NCBI RefSeq assembly: GCF_004138485.1
Contig: NZ_ML142848.1
Location: forward strand, 1,834,640-1,898,639
Direction of reading: 5' to 3'
DNA length: 64,000 nucleotides
From: Peristeroidobacter soli
GTDB lineage: Bacteria; Pseudomonadota; Gammaproteobacteria; Steroidobacterales; Steroidobacteraceae
The first letter of the stretch is position 1. The number at the start of each line of letters is the position of its first letter. Of this stretch, positions 1 through 8,812 are shown in pieces. The translations under genes were made by a program, and so were the position numbers. The notes beneath the pieces were generated by a model. It was not told where the DNA came from and ran no database searches. It worked only from the letters and a program-made list of their open reading frames with translations.

Positions 1-859
1 TCATGTGATGGGAGAACTCGACCTCCGACTCATCGACCGCGCCCGACACCGGCGCCGCGCTCGACGGCTCGGGTGTGCACGCCAGCGGGATGTGACCTTC
101 GCCGGCCAGCAATCCCGACGTGGGATCGAGACCGATCCAGCCCGCGCCCGGCAGATACACCTCGCACCAGGCATGCAGATCGGTGAAGTCGGCCGGCGGA
201 CCGGACGGGCCGTCGAGCGCTTTGACGTCGGCGGCCAGTTGAATCAGATAGCCCGACACGAAGCGCGCCGCCAGGCCCAGATGCCGCAACAGTTGCACCA
301 GCAACCAGCCCGAATCGCGGCACGAGCCGGACGCATTGCAGAGTGTTTGCTCCGGCGTCTGCACGCCGGGCTCCATCCGGATCAGATAACGGATATCCTT
401 GGCGAGCCGCTGATTGAGGCTGACCAGAAAATCGATCGTGCGCACCCGCTGGCGCGACAGGCCGGCCAGATACTCGCCGAAGCGAGGCGTGGGCGCATGA
501 GTGACCAGATAAGGCGCGAGCTCACGACGCTCGGCCGGCTGATAGTCGAAGGGAAAATGCCCGGCGTAATCGTCCAAAAAGAAATCGAACGGATTGAGCA
601 CCGCCATCTCGGCCGTGAGGTCGATCTCGATGCGCAGCTCGGTGGTCGGCTCCGGCACCACCACGCGCGCCAGGTAGTTCGCTTCCGGGTCCTGTTGCCA
701 GTTGATGAAATGTTCGGCCGGCGTGATGCGTTGGGAGTACGACAGGATGCGGGTCCGGCTGTGCGGCGCCGGGCGCAGCCGGATCAGCTGCGGGCCGAGC
801 GAGACCCGCCGGTCATATCGATAATGAGTGACATGATTCAGCGCGACGTGGATCGACAA
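1..859 (-). CDS. Transglutaminase-like family protein, N-terminal part (runs off the window)
   Basis: The frame is open from a TTG codon at 859 to the window edge, so only the first 286 residues are seen. The protein opens with SIHVALNHVTHYRYDR, the typical start of the bacterial transglutaminase-like N-terminal domain. A transglutaminase-like core follows, with a candidate catalytic Cys in SGSCRDSGWLLVQLLRHLG (about residue 175), His in DLHAWCEVYLPG (about 228) and Asp in LDPTSGLL. I chose TTG because AAGGA lies 7 bases upstream and the homology begins exactly there; an ATG three bases earlier is in another frame. Full-length relatives are often about 1,100 residues with a C-terminal DUF2126 domain, which would lie outside. 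A role in peptide or protein crosslinking or hydrolysis is inferred only from the fold. Confidence 0.85.
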   Translation of the reverse strand, partial: MSIHVALNHVTHYRYDRRVSLGPQLIRLRPAPHSRTRILSYSQRITPAEHFINWQQDPEANYLARVVVPEPTTELRIEIDLTAEMAVLNPFDFFLDDYAGHFPFDYQPAERRELAPYLVTHAPTPRFGEYLAGLSRQRVRTIDFLVSLNQRLAKDIRYLIRMEPGVQTPEQTLCNASGSCRDSGWLLVQLLRHLGLAARFVSGYLIQLAADVKALDGPSGPPADFTDLHAWCEVYLPGAGWIGLDPTSGLLAGEGHIPLACTPEPSSAAPVSGAVDESEVEFSHHM

Positions 860-1038
860 GCATTGTTCCTTGCGGCCCGAGGGGCCGAGCTCCGGCTCGG
901 GTTCAGGCAATGCAAGTCTCACTCCAGCCACATCGGTGCGCCGACGCCGCGAACGCCGGCATCCGCGCACCGGAGCGGTGCGCCGACGAGGTATCATCGC
1001 ACCGGCACAGAGCTTCCAGAATAGGAGCAAGGGCGAGC

Positions 1039-2115
1039 GTGACCCTCACCATCATTCTGATCGCAGCCATGGTCGGCGTGGCCGTGTTCATGTTCGGCAT
1101 GCGCGGCGCGTCGAATCGTTCCCCGGTTCCCGACGCGCCTCGCGGCGAGCCCCAGGCCATTGCCGGTCCCCGCGCCGGCGACGGTCCGCCCTTCGAAACC
1201 GAGGCGACCGCGAGCGCCTTTGCCGAATGTTACAAGCTGGCTTTCACGGTGCCCGGCTTCGACTACGCGATCTCGGGTCAGCACGAAGCGGTGCTGGAGA
1301 AGGTCAACCACAACGCCGCGGCGGCGGTTCATCAGCGTGAATATTTCCCTCGTCGTCCGATGCTGCTGCCGAAGCTCATGCAGGCACTGAACGACGACGA
1401 GAGCACTCGCCGGGAACTGGTGAGGCTGATTCTCGAGGATCCCGCGCTGGCGGGCAGCACTCTGCAACGGGCCAACAGCGCCGCGTATCGCTATTCACCC
1501 GAGCCCGTGGACAGCCTCGATCGTGCCGTCGTCGTGCTCGGCACCGATGGACTGCGCAGCCTGCTGGCCACGGCCATTCTGCAGCCGGTGTTTCGCCAGC
1601 CCAAAGGTCACTTCGACAACTTCGCCGCCGTGACCTGGGAACATGCGCAACGCACGGCCGCCGCGTCCGAGATGTGCGCGAGGGTGCTCGGTAACGCCGA
1701 TCCCTTCATCGCGCAGCTGATCGGCCTGCTCGGCCCGCTGGCGCGCATCGTGCTGTTTCGACTGACGATGGAAACATATCGCGAGTTTCCGGACATTCAG
1801 CCGCGCGCCGAAGTATTCATTCGCGCCATGCAGTCGCAGGCGCCGAATGTCGCGGGGTTCATCGCGTCGACCTGGGAGCTGTCCGACCCTTCCATTCGCG
1901 CCTTGCAGGAACAGACGGACAAGATTCCGCCGGACACGATGAGCCCGCTCGGTCAGGCCATCTACTTCGGCGAGCTCTGTGGCGCACTGACGCTGCTGGT
2001 CAAGCGTGGCACCTATTCCGAGGAAGGCGCGCAGGCACTGCTGATGGAGCAAGGCCTGAGCCGCAAGGTCACCCAGGAAATCTGGCAAGCCGCGAACCGC
2101 GCCGTGCAGGAATAG
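1039..2115 (+). CDS. Membrane-anchored HDOD domain protein
   Basis: The 358-residue protein starts with one hydrophobic segment (about residues 2-20, LTIILIAAMVGVAVFMFGM) followed by a low-complexity stretch. An HDOD domain follows from about 105 to 300 (RRPMLLPKLMQALNDDES, ANSAAYRYS, LDRAVVVLGTDGLRSLL). HDOD domains are HD-like folds without the metal-binding His-Asp pair and are found in signalling proteins; the precise role is unknown. The GTG start at 1039 is preferred over an upstream in-frame codon because AAGGG sits 5 bases before it and the membrane segment then lies at the very N-terminus. It is divergent from the transglutaminase gene. Confidence 0.85.
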   Translation: MTLTIILIAAMVGVAVFMFGMRGASNRSPVPDAPRGEPQAIAGPRAGDGPPFETEATASAFAECYKLAFTVPGFDYAISGQHEAVLEKVNHNAAAAVHQREYFPRRPMLLPKLMQALNDDESTRRELVRLILEDPALAGSTLQRANSAAYRYSPEPVDSLDRAVVVLGTDGLRSLLATAILQPVFRQPKGHFDNFAAVTWEHAQRTAAASEMCARVLGNADPFIAQLIGLLGPLARIVLFRLTMETYREFPDIQPRAEVFIRAMQSQAPNVAGFIASTWELSDPSIRALQEQTDKIPPDTMSPLGQAIYFGELCGALTLLVKRGTYSEEGAQALLMEQGLSRKVTQEIWQAANRAVQE

Positions 2116-2142
2116 CGGTCCGGAACCGGGCCGCGACTGCAG

Positions 2143-2169
2143 TCGTTCACTAAGCATCTAAGTGAACGA
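2143..2169. terminator. Inverted repeat between HDOD gene and small membrane protein gene
   Basis: TCGTTCACT (2143-2151) pairs perfectly with AGTGAACGA (2161-2169) across a 9-base loop. It lies 28 bases after the HDOD stop and ends 10 bases before the next ATG. No T-tract follows, so it may be a weak terminator, an operator, or a hairpin near the ribosome-binding site of the next gene. Confidence 0.4.
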
Positions 2170-2179
2170 GCGAGGCCCC

Positions 2180-2341
2180 ATGGCTAATGTGCCTGCAAAC
2201 ATGCCCAAGCGTCCGCCCGGCCTGCACCGGATGCTGGATTACGGACGACAGAAGGGTAAAGTAGGTTGGATCCTGCTGTGGCTGCTGGGCATTCCCATCC
2301 CAGTGCTGTTCGTGCTGTTTCTGGTAAGAGGCTGCACTTAA
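2180..2341 (+). CDS. Small single-pass membrane protein, 53 aa
   Basis: An ATG at 2180 opens a 53-residue frame ending in TAA at 2339-2341. The first half is basic and proline-rich (MANVPANMPKRPPGLHRMLD, then YGRQKGKVG). The second half is one strong membrane segment (WILLWLLGIPIPVLFVLFLV) ending RGCT. GAGG lies 4 bases upstream. The basic N-terminus predicts an N-in orientation. It sits just upstream of a DUF1840 gene on the same strand with 25 bases between. I do not recognise the family; small proteins of this form are widespread and uncharacterised. Confidence 0.65.
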   Translation: MANVPANMPKRPPGLHRMLDYGRQKGKVGWILLWLLGIPIPVLFVLFLVRGCT

Positions 2342-2366
2342 CTCAACCTCTGGAGCAACGTCGCTC

Positions 2367-2720
2367 ATGCTGGTCACCTTTCGCTCCACCGCGACTGAAT
2401 CCATCACCATGTTCGAGGACGTTGCTGTCCAGCTGCTGAAGCTGATGGGCGCGACCGGGCGTATCCCCGGCGCGCTCGGCCCGGACGACGTGCCCGCGGC
2501 CTTGAGTCAACTCGAGCGAGCCACCGAGCGGATCAAGGCCGGGACGCATGCCACCCCGGCCCGCCCGGCGGACAACGAAGACTCCAGGAACGAGGATGAG
2601 GACGACGAGGACAATGAGGCGCCAGTGGACCTGGCGACCCGGGCCGTCCCGCTGCTGAGCATTCTCAAGCGGGCTGCGGCCGCCAAGGCCGAGCTGGTCT
2701 GGGAAGCCAAGGGCAAGTAA
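2367..2720 (+). CDS. DUF1840 domain protein
   Basis: The 117-residue protein begins [20 protein letters not shown] and continues [17 protein letters not shown], which is the characteristic DUF1840 N-terminus. A variable acidic linker ([17 protein letters not shown]) separates it from the conserved end [18 protein letters not shown]. The family is small, cytoplasmic and of unknown function in proteobacteria. GGAG lies about 11 bases upstream of the ATG. It sits 65 bases upstream of the YebC-family gene and may be co-transcribed with it. Confidence 0.9.
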   Translation: MLVTFRSTATESITMFEDVAVQLLKLMGATGRIPGALGPDDVPAALSQLERATERIKAGTHATPARPADNEDSRNEDEDDEDNEAPVDLATRAVPLLSILKRAAAAKAELVWEAKGK

Positions 2721-2785
2721 CCCCGTCCAACCGCCCGTCGGGCGCGGTGGTAAACTGGTTCGCTTGGAGTTCCGGGGAGCCAGTC

Positions 2786-3508
2786 ATGGGCCGCATTTTC
2801 GAAGTCAGAAAGCACGCGATGTTCGCGCGCTGGAACCGCATGGCGAAGCAATTCGCCCGCATCGGTAAAGACATCACCATCGCCGTCAAGAACGGCGGCC
2901 CCGACCCCCACTCCAACCCGGCCCTGCGACGCGTGATCCAGAACTCGCGCGCCGTCAACATGCCCAAGGACAAGGTCGAAGCGGCGATCAAGCGCGCCTC
3001 GGGCAAGGACGCGGCCAACTTCACCGAAATCCTGTACGAAGGCTACGCCCCCCATGGCGTCGCCGTGCTGGTCGAAACCGCCACCGACAATCCGACCCGC
3101 ACCGTCGCCAACGTGCGCAGCATCTTCACCAAGCACGAGGGCAACCTGGGCACCGCCAACAGCGTCAGCTTTCAGTTCAAGAAAATGGGCGTGTTCCGCT
3201 TGAACCCCGAAGGCATCGACCAGGACGACCTGGAGCTGTACCTGATCGACCACGGCCTGGAAGAGATGGGCGAGAGCACCGGCGAAAAGGGTGAGCCGCA
3301 GATCGTGGCCCGCTGCAACTTCCCCGAGTTCGGCCAGATGCAAAAGGCCCTGGAAGACCGTGGCATCAACCCGTTGTCCGCCGAGCATGAATACATCTGC
3401 CTGACGCCGACCGAGCTGCCCGAAGAGCAAGCCACCGAAGTCCTGGAAATGATCGACAAGCTCGAACAGGACGAGGACGTGCAGAAGGTGTATCACACCT
3501 TAGCCTGA
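2786..3508 (+). CDS. YebC/PmpR-family regulator
   Basis: The 240-residue protein matches the YebC/PmpR family, whose members bind DNA and in recent work also relieve ribosome stalling. It is the [16 protein letters not shown] variant rather than the standard MAGHSKWANI form. Conserved stretches include [38 protein letters not shown] and the family core around [14 protein letters not shown]. Acidic C-terminal segments follow ([20 protein letters not shown]). The ATG at 2786 is preferred over an earlier in-frame codon because GGGGAG lies 6 bases upstream and family homology begins there. Genomes often carry more than one paralog, so I do not give a symbol. Confidence 0.92.
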   Translation: MGRIFEVRKHAMFARWNRMAKQFARIGKDITIAVKNGGPDPHSNPALRRVIQNSRAVNMPKDKVEAAIKRASGKDAANFTEILYEGYAPHGVAVLVETATDNPTRTVANVRSIFTKHEGNLGTANSVSFQFKKMGVFRLNPEGIDQDDLELYLIDHGLEEMGESTGEKGEPQIVARCNFPEFGQMQKALEDRGINPLSAEHEYICLTPTELPEEQATEVLEMIDKLEQDEDVQKVYHTLA

Positions 3509-3545
3509 AGCCGATGTTCAAGATGATGTATCGGCCGGCGCCCTG

Positions 3546-3697
3546 GGTACATGGATGTACCCCGCCGCCGCAGGCGGCGGCGAGAGGCAAAAGTCGCGCC
3601 TTTTGCCGACTCGCATGAGGGTCGTGGCAGGGCTCGACGGTGCTTTAAGCGAAGCACGGCTTCGCTCCGTCGAGCGGGTATCCATGGATGTATACCC
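3546..3697. repeat. Intergenic palindromic element with nested hairpins
   Basis: Five structured parts follow each other. First, the core GGTACATGGATGTACC (3546-3561). Second, CCGCCGCC/GGCGGCGG with a GCA loop (3562-3580). Third, GGCAAAAG/CTTTTGCC with a TCGCGC loop (3586-3607). Fourth, a long cruciform with outer arms CTCGACGG/CCGTCGAG (3633-3640, 3667-3674) and inner arms AGCGAAGC/GCTTCGCT (3648-3666). Fifth, a second imperfect palindrome at 3676-3697. The first parts recur, inverted, at 27447-27512; the core alone recurs at 51940-51955. It looks like a REP-type dispersed repeat rather than coding DNA. Confidence 0.7.
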
Positions 3698-3730
3698 CGG
3701 GCTTACGCGGAGCAGGGACTGCACAGCGTA

Positions 3731-6700
3731 ATGCCCGATCCCGATTTGAATATGCCCCGGTTGCAGGTCGCCTTTGGCGACGACCTGTTCTCGGCCGCAC
3801 AGCACTTGGTCCGCGGCGGCTCGGTCAGCGAGCTGCGCGTTCTGCAATCTGGTCTGGTCGTGACAGGTGTGGTCGCCGACGAAAGTGCGGCGGCCAAACG
3901 GCAGCGTGTTTACATCCGGCACACGGCTGCGAACGACCCGACGATTGCGGAAGCCGAATGCAGCTGCGGTAAACCCAGCCCGTGCGTGCACATCGCCGCC
4001 GTGTCGATCGCGGCTGTGAGCAACGCGCCTGGCGTCGCCACGCCTCCGCGCGCCACGTCATCGCTGCAACGTGCGACCTCCGCATCTGCCGGGCCGCAGT
4101 TACAACAGCGGCTCTACTATCTGTTGCAATCGACGTCGGCGGGCGAACTGCAACTGTCGACCTGGATTGGCCAATCCGCCCCTGGATCGGCTCGCCTCGC
4201 GCGCGGCGGCTCCAGCATCTTCGTGCCTCGAGGCAACGACTTCCCTCGCTATGTCGATTCGGAAGATCGACAGATCCTGCACTTGTTACTTTCGCAGCGG
4301 ACCGATGGTCCGTGGCTGTTACGCGATACCGACGGCACAACCGTCCTGAATCTCGTGATCGCAACTGGCCGTGCGCGCTGGCAGACCCTCGACACTCCGT
4401 CGCTCAAAGCAGGCAAGCTGCGACAGACCAAGCTGTCGTGGCAGCAGCTGGAGAATGGCGAGCAGTATCTGCAATGCGAAGTCAGCGAGCGCGGCGACGA
4501 TGCAGTCGCCACGTTCTTCGACCTGGACGTCGCGACCTACGTCGATCCGTCGAGCAAGGAGGTCGGTGCGCTCGCTCTGCCCTGCCCCATCGAAGACTTC
4601 CGTCGGTTCTGGAACTCGCCACCGGTTGCGCCCGAAGAAGTCGCGGCATTGAATGCAGAGATCGCGCAGAGCTGCGCCGCTCTACCGAAGCTGCGCGAAC
4701 TCAAAGCGGTACGGAAGGCACGCAAGAGCGTCGGCGCGCAGCTGTATCTCTCCGAAGATCCCATCGCCACGCTGTACTTCGTCTACAACGGCCTGCCCGT
4801 GTACAGCCGTTCACTGCGCGATGACATGACTCACGTCCGCATCGTCGCGGATAGCAAGCTGCATGAGATCCCGCGAGATCGGAAAGCCGAGCACACTATT
4901 CAGCAGCGCTTCTCCTCGGCCCTGGCCAATAGCTCGCAAGGTCGCGATTTCTGGCTGGCGTTCGTGATGGATGGCATTCCCAAACTGCGCACCGAAGGCT
5001 GGGACGTCGTCGTCAACGACGACTTCCCCTATCGCCTCGCCTCGGCGGGCGAATGGTATGTGGACGCCGACAGTGGCCGCGATCGCGAATGGTTCGATTT
5101 GAAGCTCGGCCTGGTCGTCGACGGCGTCCAGGTGAATCTGCTGCCGGCACTCGTCGACTATCTGCAGGGCGCGCTCGGTAATGGCGAGGCTGGCGTACAT
5201 CGCATCGGCGATCAGCTGTTCGTGCAGCTGCCCGACAAGCGCTATCTGCCGGTGCCGATCGAACGAATCAAGCGCATCGCCGACACGCTCGTCGAGCTGT
5301 TCGATCACGACGCGCTGAACAAGCAGCAATCGCTGTCGCTGCCAGCGTCCCAAGCAAGCCGTCTCGCTCAGCTCACCTCAGAGCCCGAGGCGCCGGTGCT
5401 GCGCTCGAAGAGTACGGCGCTGCTGGAATCCGTCGCCGAGCTGAAGAACTTCTCTGCGATCAAGCCGCTGCAACCGCCGGCACGCTTCAACGCGACACTG
5501 CGCCCGTATCAGCAAGAAGGTCTGGGCTGGCTGCAGTTCCTGCGACGCTGCCACCTCGGCGGCATCCTCGCGGACGACATGGGCCTGGGCAAGACCGTGC
5601 AGACGCTGGCCCATCTGGCGCTGGAAAAGGAAGAAGGCCGGCTGACCAAGCCGTCGCTGATCGTCGCGCCGGTGAGCGTCATCGGCAACTGGCAACGCGA
5701 GATCCAGCAGTTCGCGCCGCATTTGAAACAACTGACATTGCATGGCTCGCGGCGCAAGGAACTGTTCTCGTCGATTCGCAACGTCGATGTCGTGATCACC
5801 GCGTATCCGCTGTTGCAACTGGATAGCGAAGTGCTGACGGCGCAGGAGTTCTATTTGATCGTCATGGATGAGGCGCAGGTAATCAAGAATCCTCGCGCCA
5901 AGGTTTCTCAAGCCGCGCGCGCCCTCAATGGCGAGCATCGGCTGTGTCTCACCGGCACACCGATGGAAAATCATCTCGGCGAGCTGTGGTCGCTCATCGA
6001 CTTCCTGCAGCCCGGCATGCTGGGCGACGAGCGCGACTTCCAACGCCAATACCGGACCGCGATCGAAAAGAACAACGATCGTGACCGTGCGCTGTCGCTC
6101 AGCCGGCGCCTCGCTCCGTTCATGCTGCGACGGACGAAAGATGCCGTCGCGCCGGAGTTGCCGGAGAAGACACAGATCATCGAAACCATCGCGCTGGACG
6201 AAAAGCAGCGCGACTTCTACGACGGCGTCCGACTCGCCTCGCATCGGCGCGTGCGCGAAACCATCGAGGAAAAAGGTCTCGCGCGCAGTCAGATCACCGT
6301 GCTCGACGCCTTGCTCAAGCTGCGCCAGGCCTGTTGCGATCCGCGGCTGGTCACCTCGGCGGAGCAGCCTGAAGAAGCCGTGCCGTCGGCCAAGATGGAC
6401 TGGCTCAGCAACGCCTTGCCGGAAATGATCGAGGAAGGCCGGCGCATTCTGCTGTTCTCGCAGTTCACCTCCATGCTGTCCCTGATCGAAGAGCAGATGC
6501 AGGAGCTGGGCATTCCTTATCTGCTGCTGACCGGCGATACCAAGGACCGCATGCCGCTGATCGAGAAATTCCAGAGCGGTTCGGTGCCGCTGTTCCTGAT
6601 CAGTTTGAAAGCCGGTGGCACGGGCTTGAATCTCACGGCCGCGGACACCGTCATTCACTATGACCCTTGGTGGAATCCCGCGGTCGAAGCACAGGCCACG

Positions 6701-6892
6701 GATCGCGCGCATCGCATCGGGCAACACAAGCCGGTGTTCGTGTATAAGCTGATCGCGCAAGGCACGGTCGAAGAACGCATCGTGCGGCTGCAGGAACAGA
6801 AACATCAGCTGGCCAGCCAGCTGTACACCGAAAAGAACGCCGCGCCGTTGCAACTGGATGCGGCCGATCTCGAAATGTTGTTCGCTCCATGA
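3731..6892 (+). CDS. SWIM zinc-finger SNF2-family helicase/ATPase
   Basis: The 1,053-residue protein has an N-terminal SWIM-type zinc motif (CSCGKPSPCVH, about 76-87), a long central region, and a C-terminal Swi2/Snf2 ATPase. ATPase motifs are DDMGLGKT (Walker A, about 616-622), VMDEAQVIKNP (motif II, about 712), LTGTPMEN (III), SLKAGGTGLNL (V) and DRAHRIGQ (VI, about 990). Such proteins translocate on duplex DNA; this bacterial SWIM-SNF2 type has no settled role. The frame is open further upstream through the repeat element at 3546-3697, but that stretch is Arg-rich and unlike any protein, so I start at ATG 3731; an ATG at 3752 is also possible. The stop overlaps the next start by four bases (ATGA), indicating translational coupling. 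Confidence 0.92.
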   Translation: MPDPDLNMPRLQVAFGDDLFSAAQHLVRGGSVSELRVLQSGLVVTGVVADESAAAKRQRVYIRHTAANDPTIAEAECSCGKPSPCVHIAAVSIAAVSNAPGVATPPRATSSLQRATSASAGPQLQQRLYYLLQSTSAGELQLSTWIGQSAPGSARLARGGSSIFVPRGNDFPRYVDSEDRQILHLLLSQRTDGPWLLRDTDGTTVLNLVIATGRARWQTLDTPSLKAGKLRQTKLSWQQLENGEQYLQCEVSERGDDAVATFFDLDVATYVDPSSKEVGALALPCPIEDFRRFWNSPPVAPEEVAALNAEIAQSCAALPKLRELKAVRKARKSVGAQLYLSEDPIATLYFVYNGLPVYSRSLRDDMTHVRIVADSKLHEIPRDRKAEHTIQQRFSSALANSSQGRDFWLAFVMDGIPKLRTEGWDVVVNDDFPYRLASAGEWYVDADSGRDREWFDLKLGLVVDGVQVNLLPALVDYLQGALGNGEAGVHRIGDQLFVQLPDKRYLPVPIERIKRIADTLVELFDHDALNKQQSLSLPASQASRLAQLTSEPEAPVLRSKSTALLESVAELKNFSAIKPLQPPARFNATLRPYQQEGLGWLQFLRRCHLGGILADDMGLGKTVQTLAHLALEKEEGRLTKPSLIVAPVSVIGNWQREIQQFAPHLKQLTLHGSRRKELFSSIRNVDVVITAYPLLQLDSEVLTAQEFYLIVMDEAQVIKNPRAKVSQAARALNGEHRLCLTGTPMENHLGELWSLIDFLQPGMLGDERDFQRQYRTAIEKNNDRDRALSLSRRLAPFMLRRTKDAVAPELPEKTQIIETIALDEKQRDFYDGVRLASHRRVRETIEEKGLARSQITVLDALLKLRQACCDPRLVTSAEQPEEAVPSAKMDWLSNALPEMIEEGRRILLFSQFTSMLSLIEEQMQELGIPYLLLTGDTKDRMPLIEKFQSGSVPLFLISLKAGGTGLNLTAADTVIHYDPWWNPAVEAQATDRAHRIGQHKPVFVYKLIAQGTVEERIVRLQEQKHQLASQLYTEKNAAPLQLDAADLEMLFAP

Positions 6893-8130
6893 TCAAAATC
6901 GACAGCTCCCTGCAGAAGCAGGTGGACGATCAATTGCTGGAACAGGGCGCGTTCACGGTCCTGGAGCTGTTGCTCGCCACCGGGCGCCTGGCTTACAGCG
7001 ACTACGAGAGCTGGCGTCGTCAGGAAATCGAATTCCTCGACGGCGTGTTGATGGGCAGCCCGGAGAAGATCCGCGCGCAGATCGAACAGTCGGTGAACTA
7101 CGCTCGTAGCATCGGGCTGGTCGAGCAGCCGCAGGAGTTCACGGCCTGGCACACGGACACGCCGGCCGCCAACAAGCCGCTGCGTATCAGCACTCAGACC
7201 GACGTGCATCGTCTCATCGCCGGACGTTTCATTCCGGCGAAGCTGGCGCCACAGATGGATTTGTTCTTCGACAATCCGGTGGCCACGCTCACCAACGGCA
7301 TCGGTCGCGCCCTGGCCGCGATGAATGCGGCCGACGCACAACGACAGCTCGATCGTCTGTATGAAATCGCGCCGAATCATTCCGACCTGGCCGGATATGA
7401 TCGGTTGGTCGGGGCGCTCTCGCGTCTGGGCCACCCGAGTGCCGATGTGCGTGAAGAGCTGGCGTTTCTGCAGGACACGGCGCCGACCGCCAAACGACTG
7501 CTCGGTTCGCAATGGCGCGAATTACTGACGCCGCTGTGGCGACAGTTGGCCGACTCGCTGACCGATCAGCCGTTCTCCGCCGACGAACCACAGCTCCATC
7601 GCAGCTTCGCTTTGACTCAAGCGCAGGATTGGGCCGGTGTCAGCGCCTGTGTTCTGCAGGATCCCGAATGGTGGCGACAGCCCGCGCTGTGCATCGCCGT
7701 CGCGCAGAGTGGCGCATTTCAACATCGACGCGTCGAATCGCTGACCGGCTGGTTTGCTCTGTGCTGGCATTCACCCGCGGTCGCGTCGGAAGCTTTGAGC
7801 AAGCCCCAGCAGCCCGATGCCGGCGTCGGCAAGGCATGGCAGGAGTTTTTGGCAACGGAAGACGATCTGGTCGATGACGACTCGGACGATTCAGCACTCA
7901 GCCCCTGTGACTTCCCCGCGTGGATGCTGTTACACGAGCCCGGGCTTGCCAGACAGATGGCCATCGATCTGGCGCAAACGGACAGTACCGGCGAAGAGCA
8001 CTATCGCTGCGTGCATCGCTGGCTCGAAGCGCGGCGTGCGCAAAAGAAAGACGACGAGCTCGCTCAGCGCAAAGCCCTGCAAGCGGCACATCCGCTGTTG
8101 TTTCGTTATTTGAAAAGCGTGGTCGGCTAA
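6889..8130 (+). CDS. Unknown partner protein of the SNF2 helicase
   Basis: The 413-residue protein begins MIKIDSSLQKQVDDQLLEQG and shows no motif I can assign to an enzyme. The early part (FTVLELLLATGRLAYSDYESWRRQE, then EFLDGVLMG) is helical and reads like a repeated adaptor domain. The C-terminal third carries an acidic patch (TEDDLVDDDSDDSA) and a basic helix (RRAQKKDDELAQRKALQ). There is no signal peptide or membrane segment. Its ATG overlaps the helicase stop by four bases, so the two are probably made in fixed ratio and may act together. Function is unknown; the coupling to the helicase is the only functional clue. Confidence 0.8.
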   Translation: MIKIDSSLQKQVDDQLLEQGAFTVLELLLATGRLAYSDYESWRRQEIEFLDGVLMGSPEKIRAQIEQSVNYARSIGLVEQPQEFTAWHTDTPAANKPLRISTQTDVHRLIAGRFIPAKLAPQMDLFFDNPVATLTNGIGRALAAMNAADAQRQLDRLYEIAPNHSDLAGYDRLVGALSRLGHPSADVREELAFLQDTAPTAKRLLGSQWRELLTPLWRQLADSLTDQPFSADEPQLHRSFALTQAQDWAGVSACVLQDPEWWRQPALCIAVAQSGAFQHRRVESLTGWFALCWHSPAVASEALSKPQQPDAGVGKAWQEFLATEDDLVDDDSDDSALSPCDFPAWMLLHEPGLARQMAIDLAQTDSTGEEHYRCVHRWLEARRAQKKDDELAQRKALQAAHPLLFRYLKSVVG

Positions 8131-8236
8131 GAATTGTCGCGTCGCGGCGCCGTGCGACGGCGCACGCTACGTATTCTCGCGTCGGCGCGACGGCGTATCC
8201 TCACTCGTGCCAATTCCGACCACGAAGGGGAGCGTC

Positions 8237-8803
8237 ATGAACAGATTCCTCGCGCAGTTATCGCCGGCCGTGCTCGCAATCGCCGTGAGCATGCATGCAA
8301 CCGCGGATACAAACGCCAAGGCCGCGCCCACCGATACGGACCTCGTCAAGAGCGCCATGACCGCCGCGCCGGCCAAGGTGTCGCAGCACGCCACGATCGT
8401 CACGATGGATGACAGCGGCAAGATGCGTACGGTGCGCAAAGGAACGAACGGTTTCACCTGCATGCCGGACAACCCGGAAACGCCGGGACCCGATCCGATG
8501 TGCATGGATCAGAACGCGATGGAATGGGTGCACGCCTGGATCGCTCACACGACACCGACGCACGGCAAGGTCGGCTTCATGTACATGCTCTCTGGCGGCA
8601 CCGACGCCAGCAACACCGATCCGTATGCGACCAAACCCAGCTCGGAGAATCACTGGGTAAAGACCGGCCCGCACGTAATGATCGTCGGCGCCGATTCGAG
8701 TTTCTACGACACCTACCCCAAAGGCGCCGATCCCGATACGGCCGTTCCATACATCATGTGGGCGGGAACGCCGTATCAGCACTTGATGGTGCCGGTGAAG
8801 TAG
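8237..8803 (+). CDS. Secreted protein of unknown function
   Basis: The 188-residue protein has a signal peptide (MNRFLAQLSPAVLAIAVSMH, cleavage probably after HATA). The mature part contains conserved-looking blocks: EWVHAWIAHTTPTHGKVGFM, GPHVMIVGADSSFYDTYP and PYIMWAGTPYQHLMVPV. Two cysteines (FTCMPD and DPMCMD) may form a disulfide. The ATG at 8237 has AAGGGGA about 6 bases upstream; an earlier in-frame codon lacks one. The nine-base gap to the convergent kinase gene leaves no room for separate terminators. I recognise it only as a conserved hypothetical secreted protein. Confidence 0.8.
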   Translation: MNRFLAQLSPAVLAIAVSMHATADTNAKAAPTDTDLVKSAMTAAPAKVSQHATIVTMDDSGKMRTVRKGTNGFTCMPDNPETPGPDPMCMDQNAMEWVHAWIAHTTPTHGKVGFMYMLSGGTDASNTDPYATKPSSENHWVKTGPHVMIVGADSSFYDTYPKGADPDTAVPYIMWAGTPYQHLMVPVK

Positions 8804-8812
8804 CCGCTCGCG

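Noticed and set aside
5378-6853. Long open frame (491 codons) antisense to the SNF2 helicase
   Set aside because: Composition is Arg/Gln/His-heavy without domains; the plus strand carries all helicase motifs.
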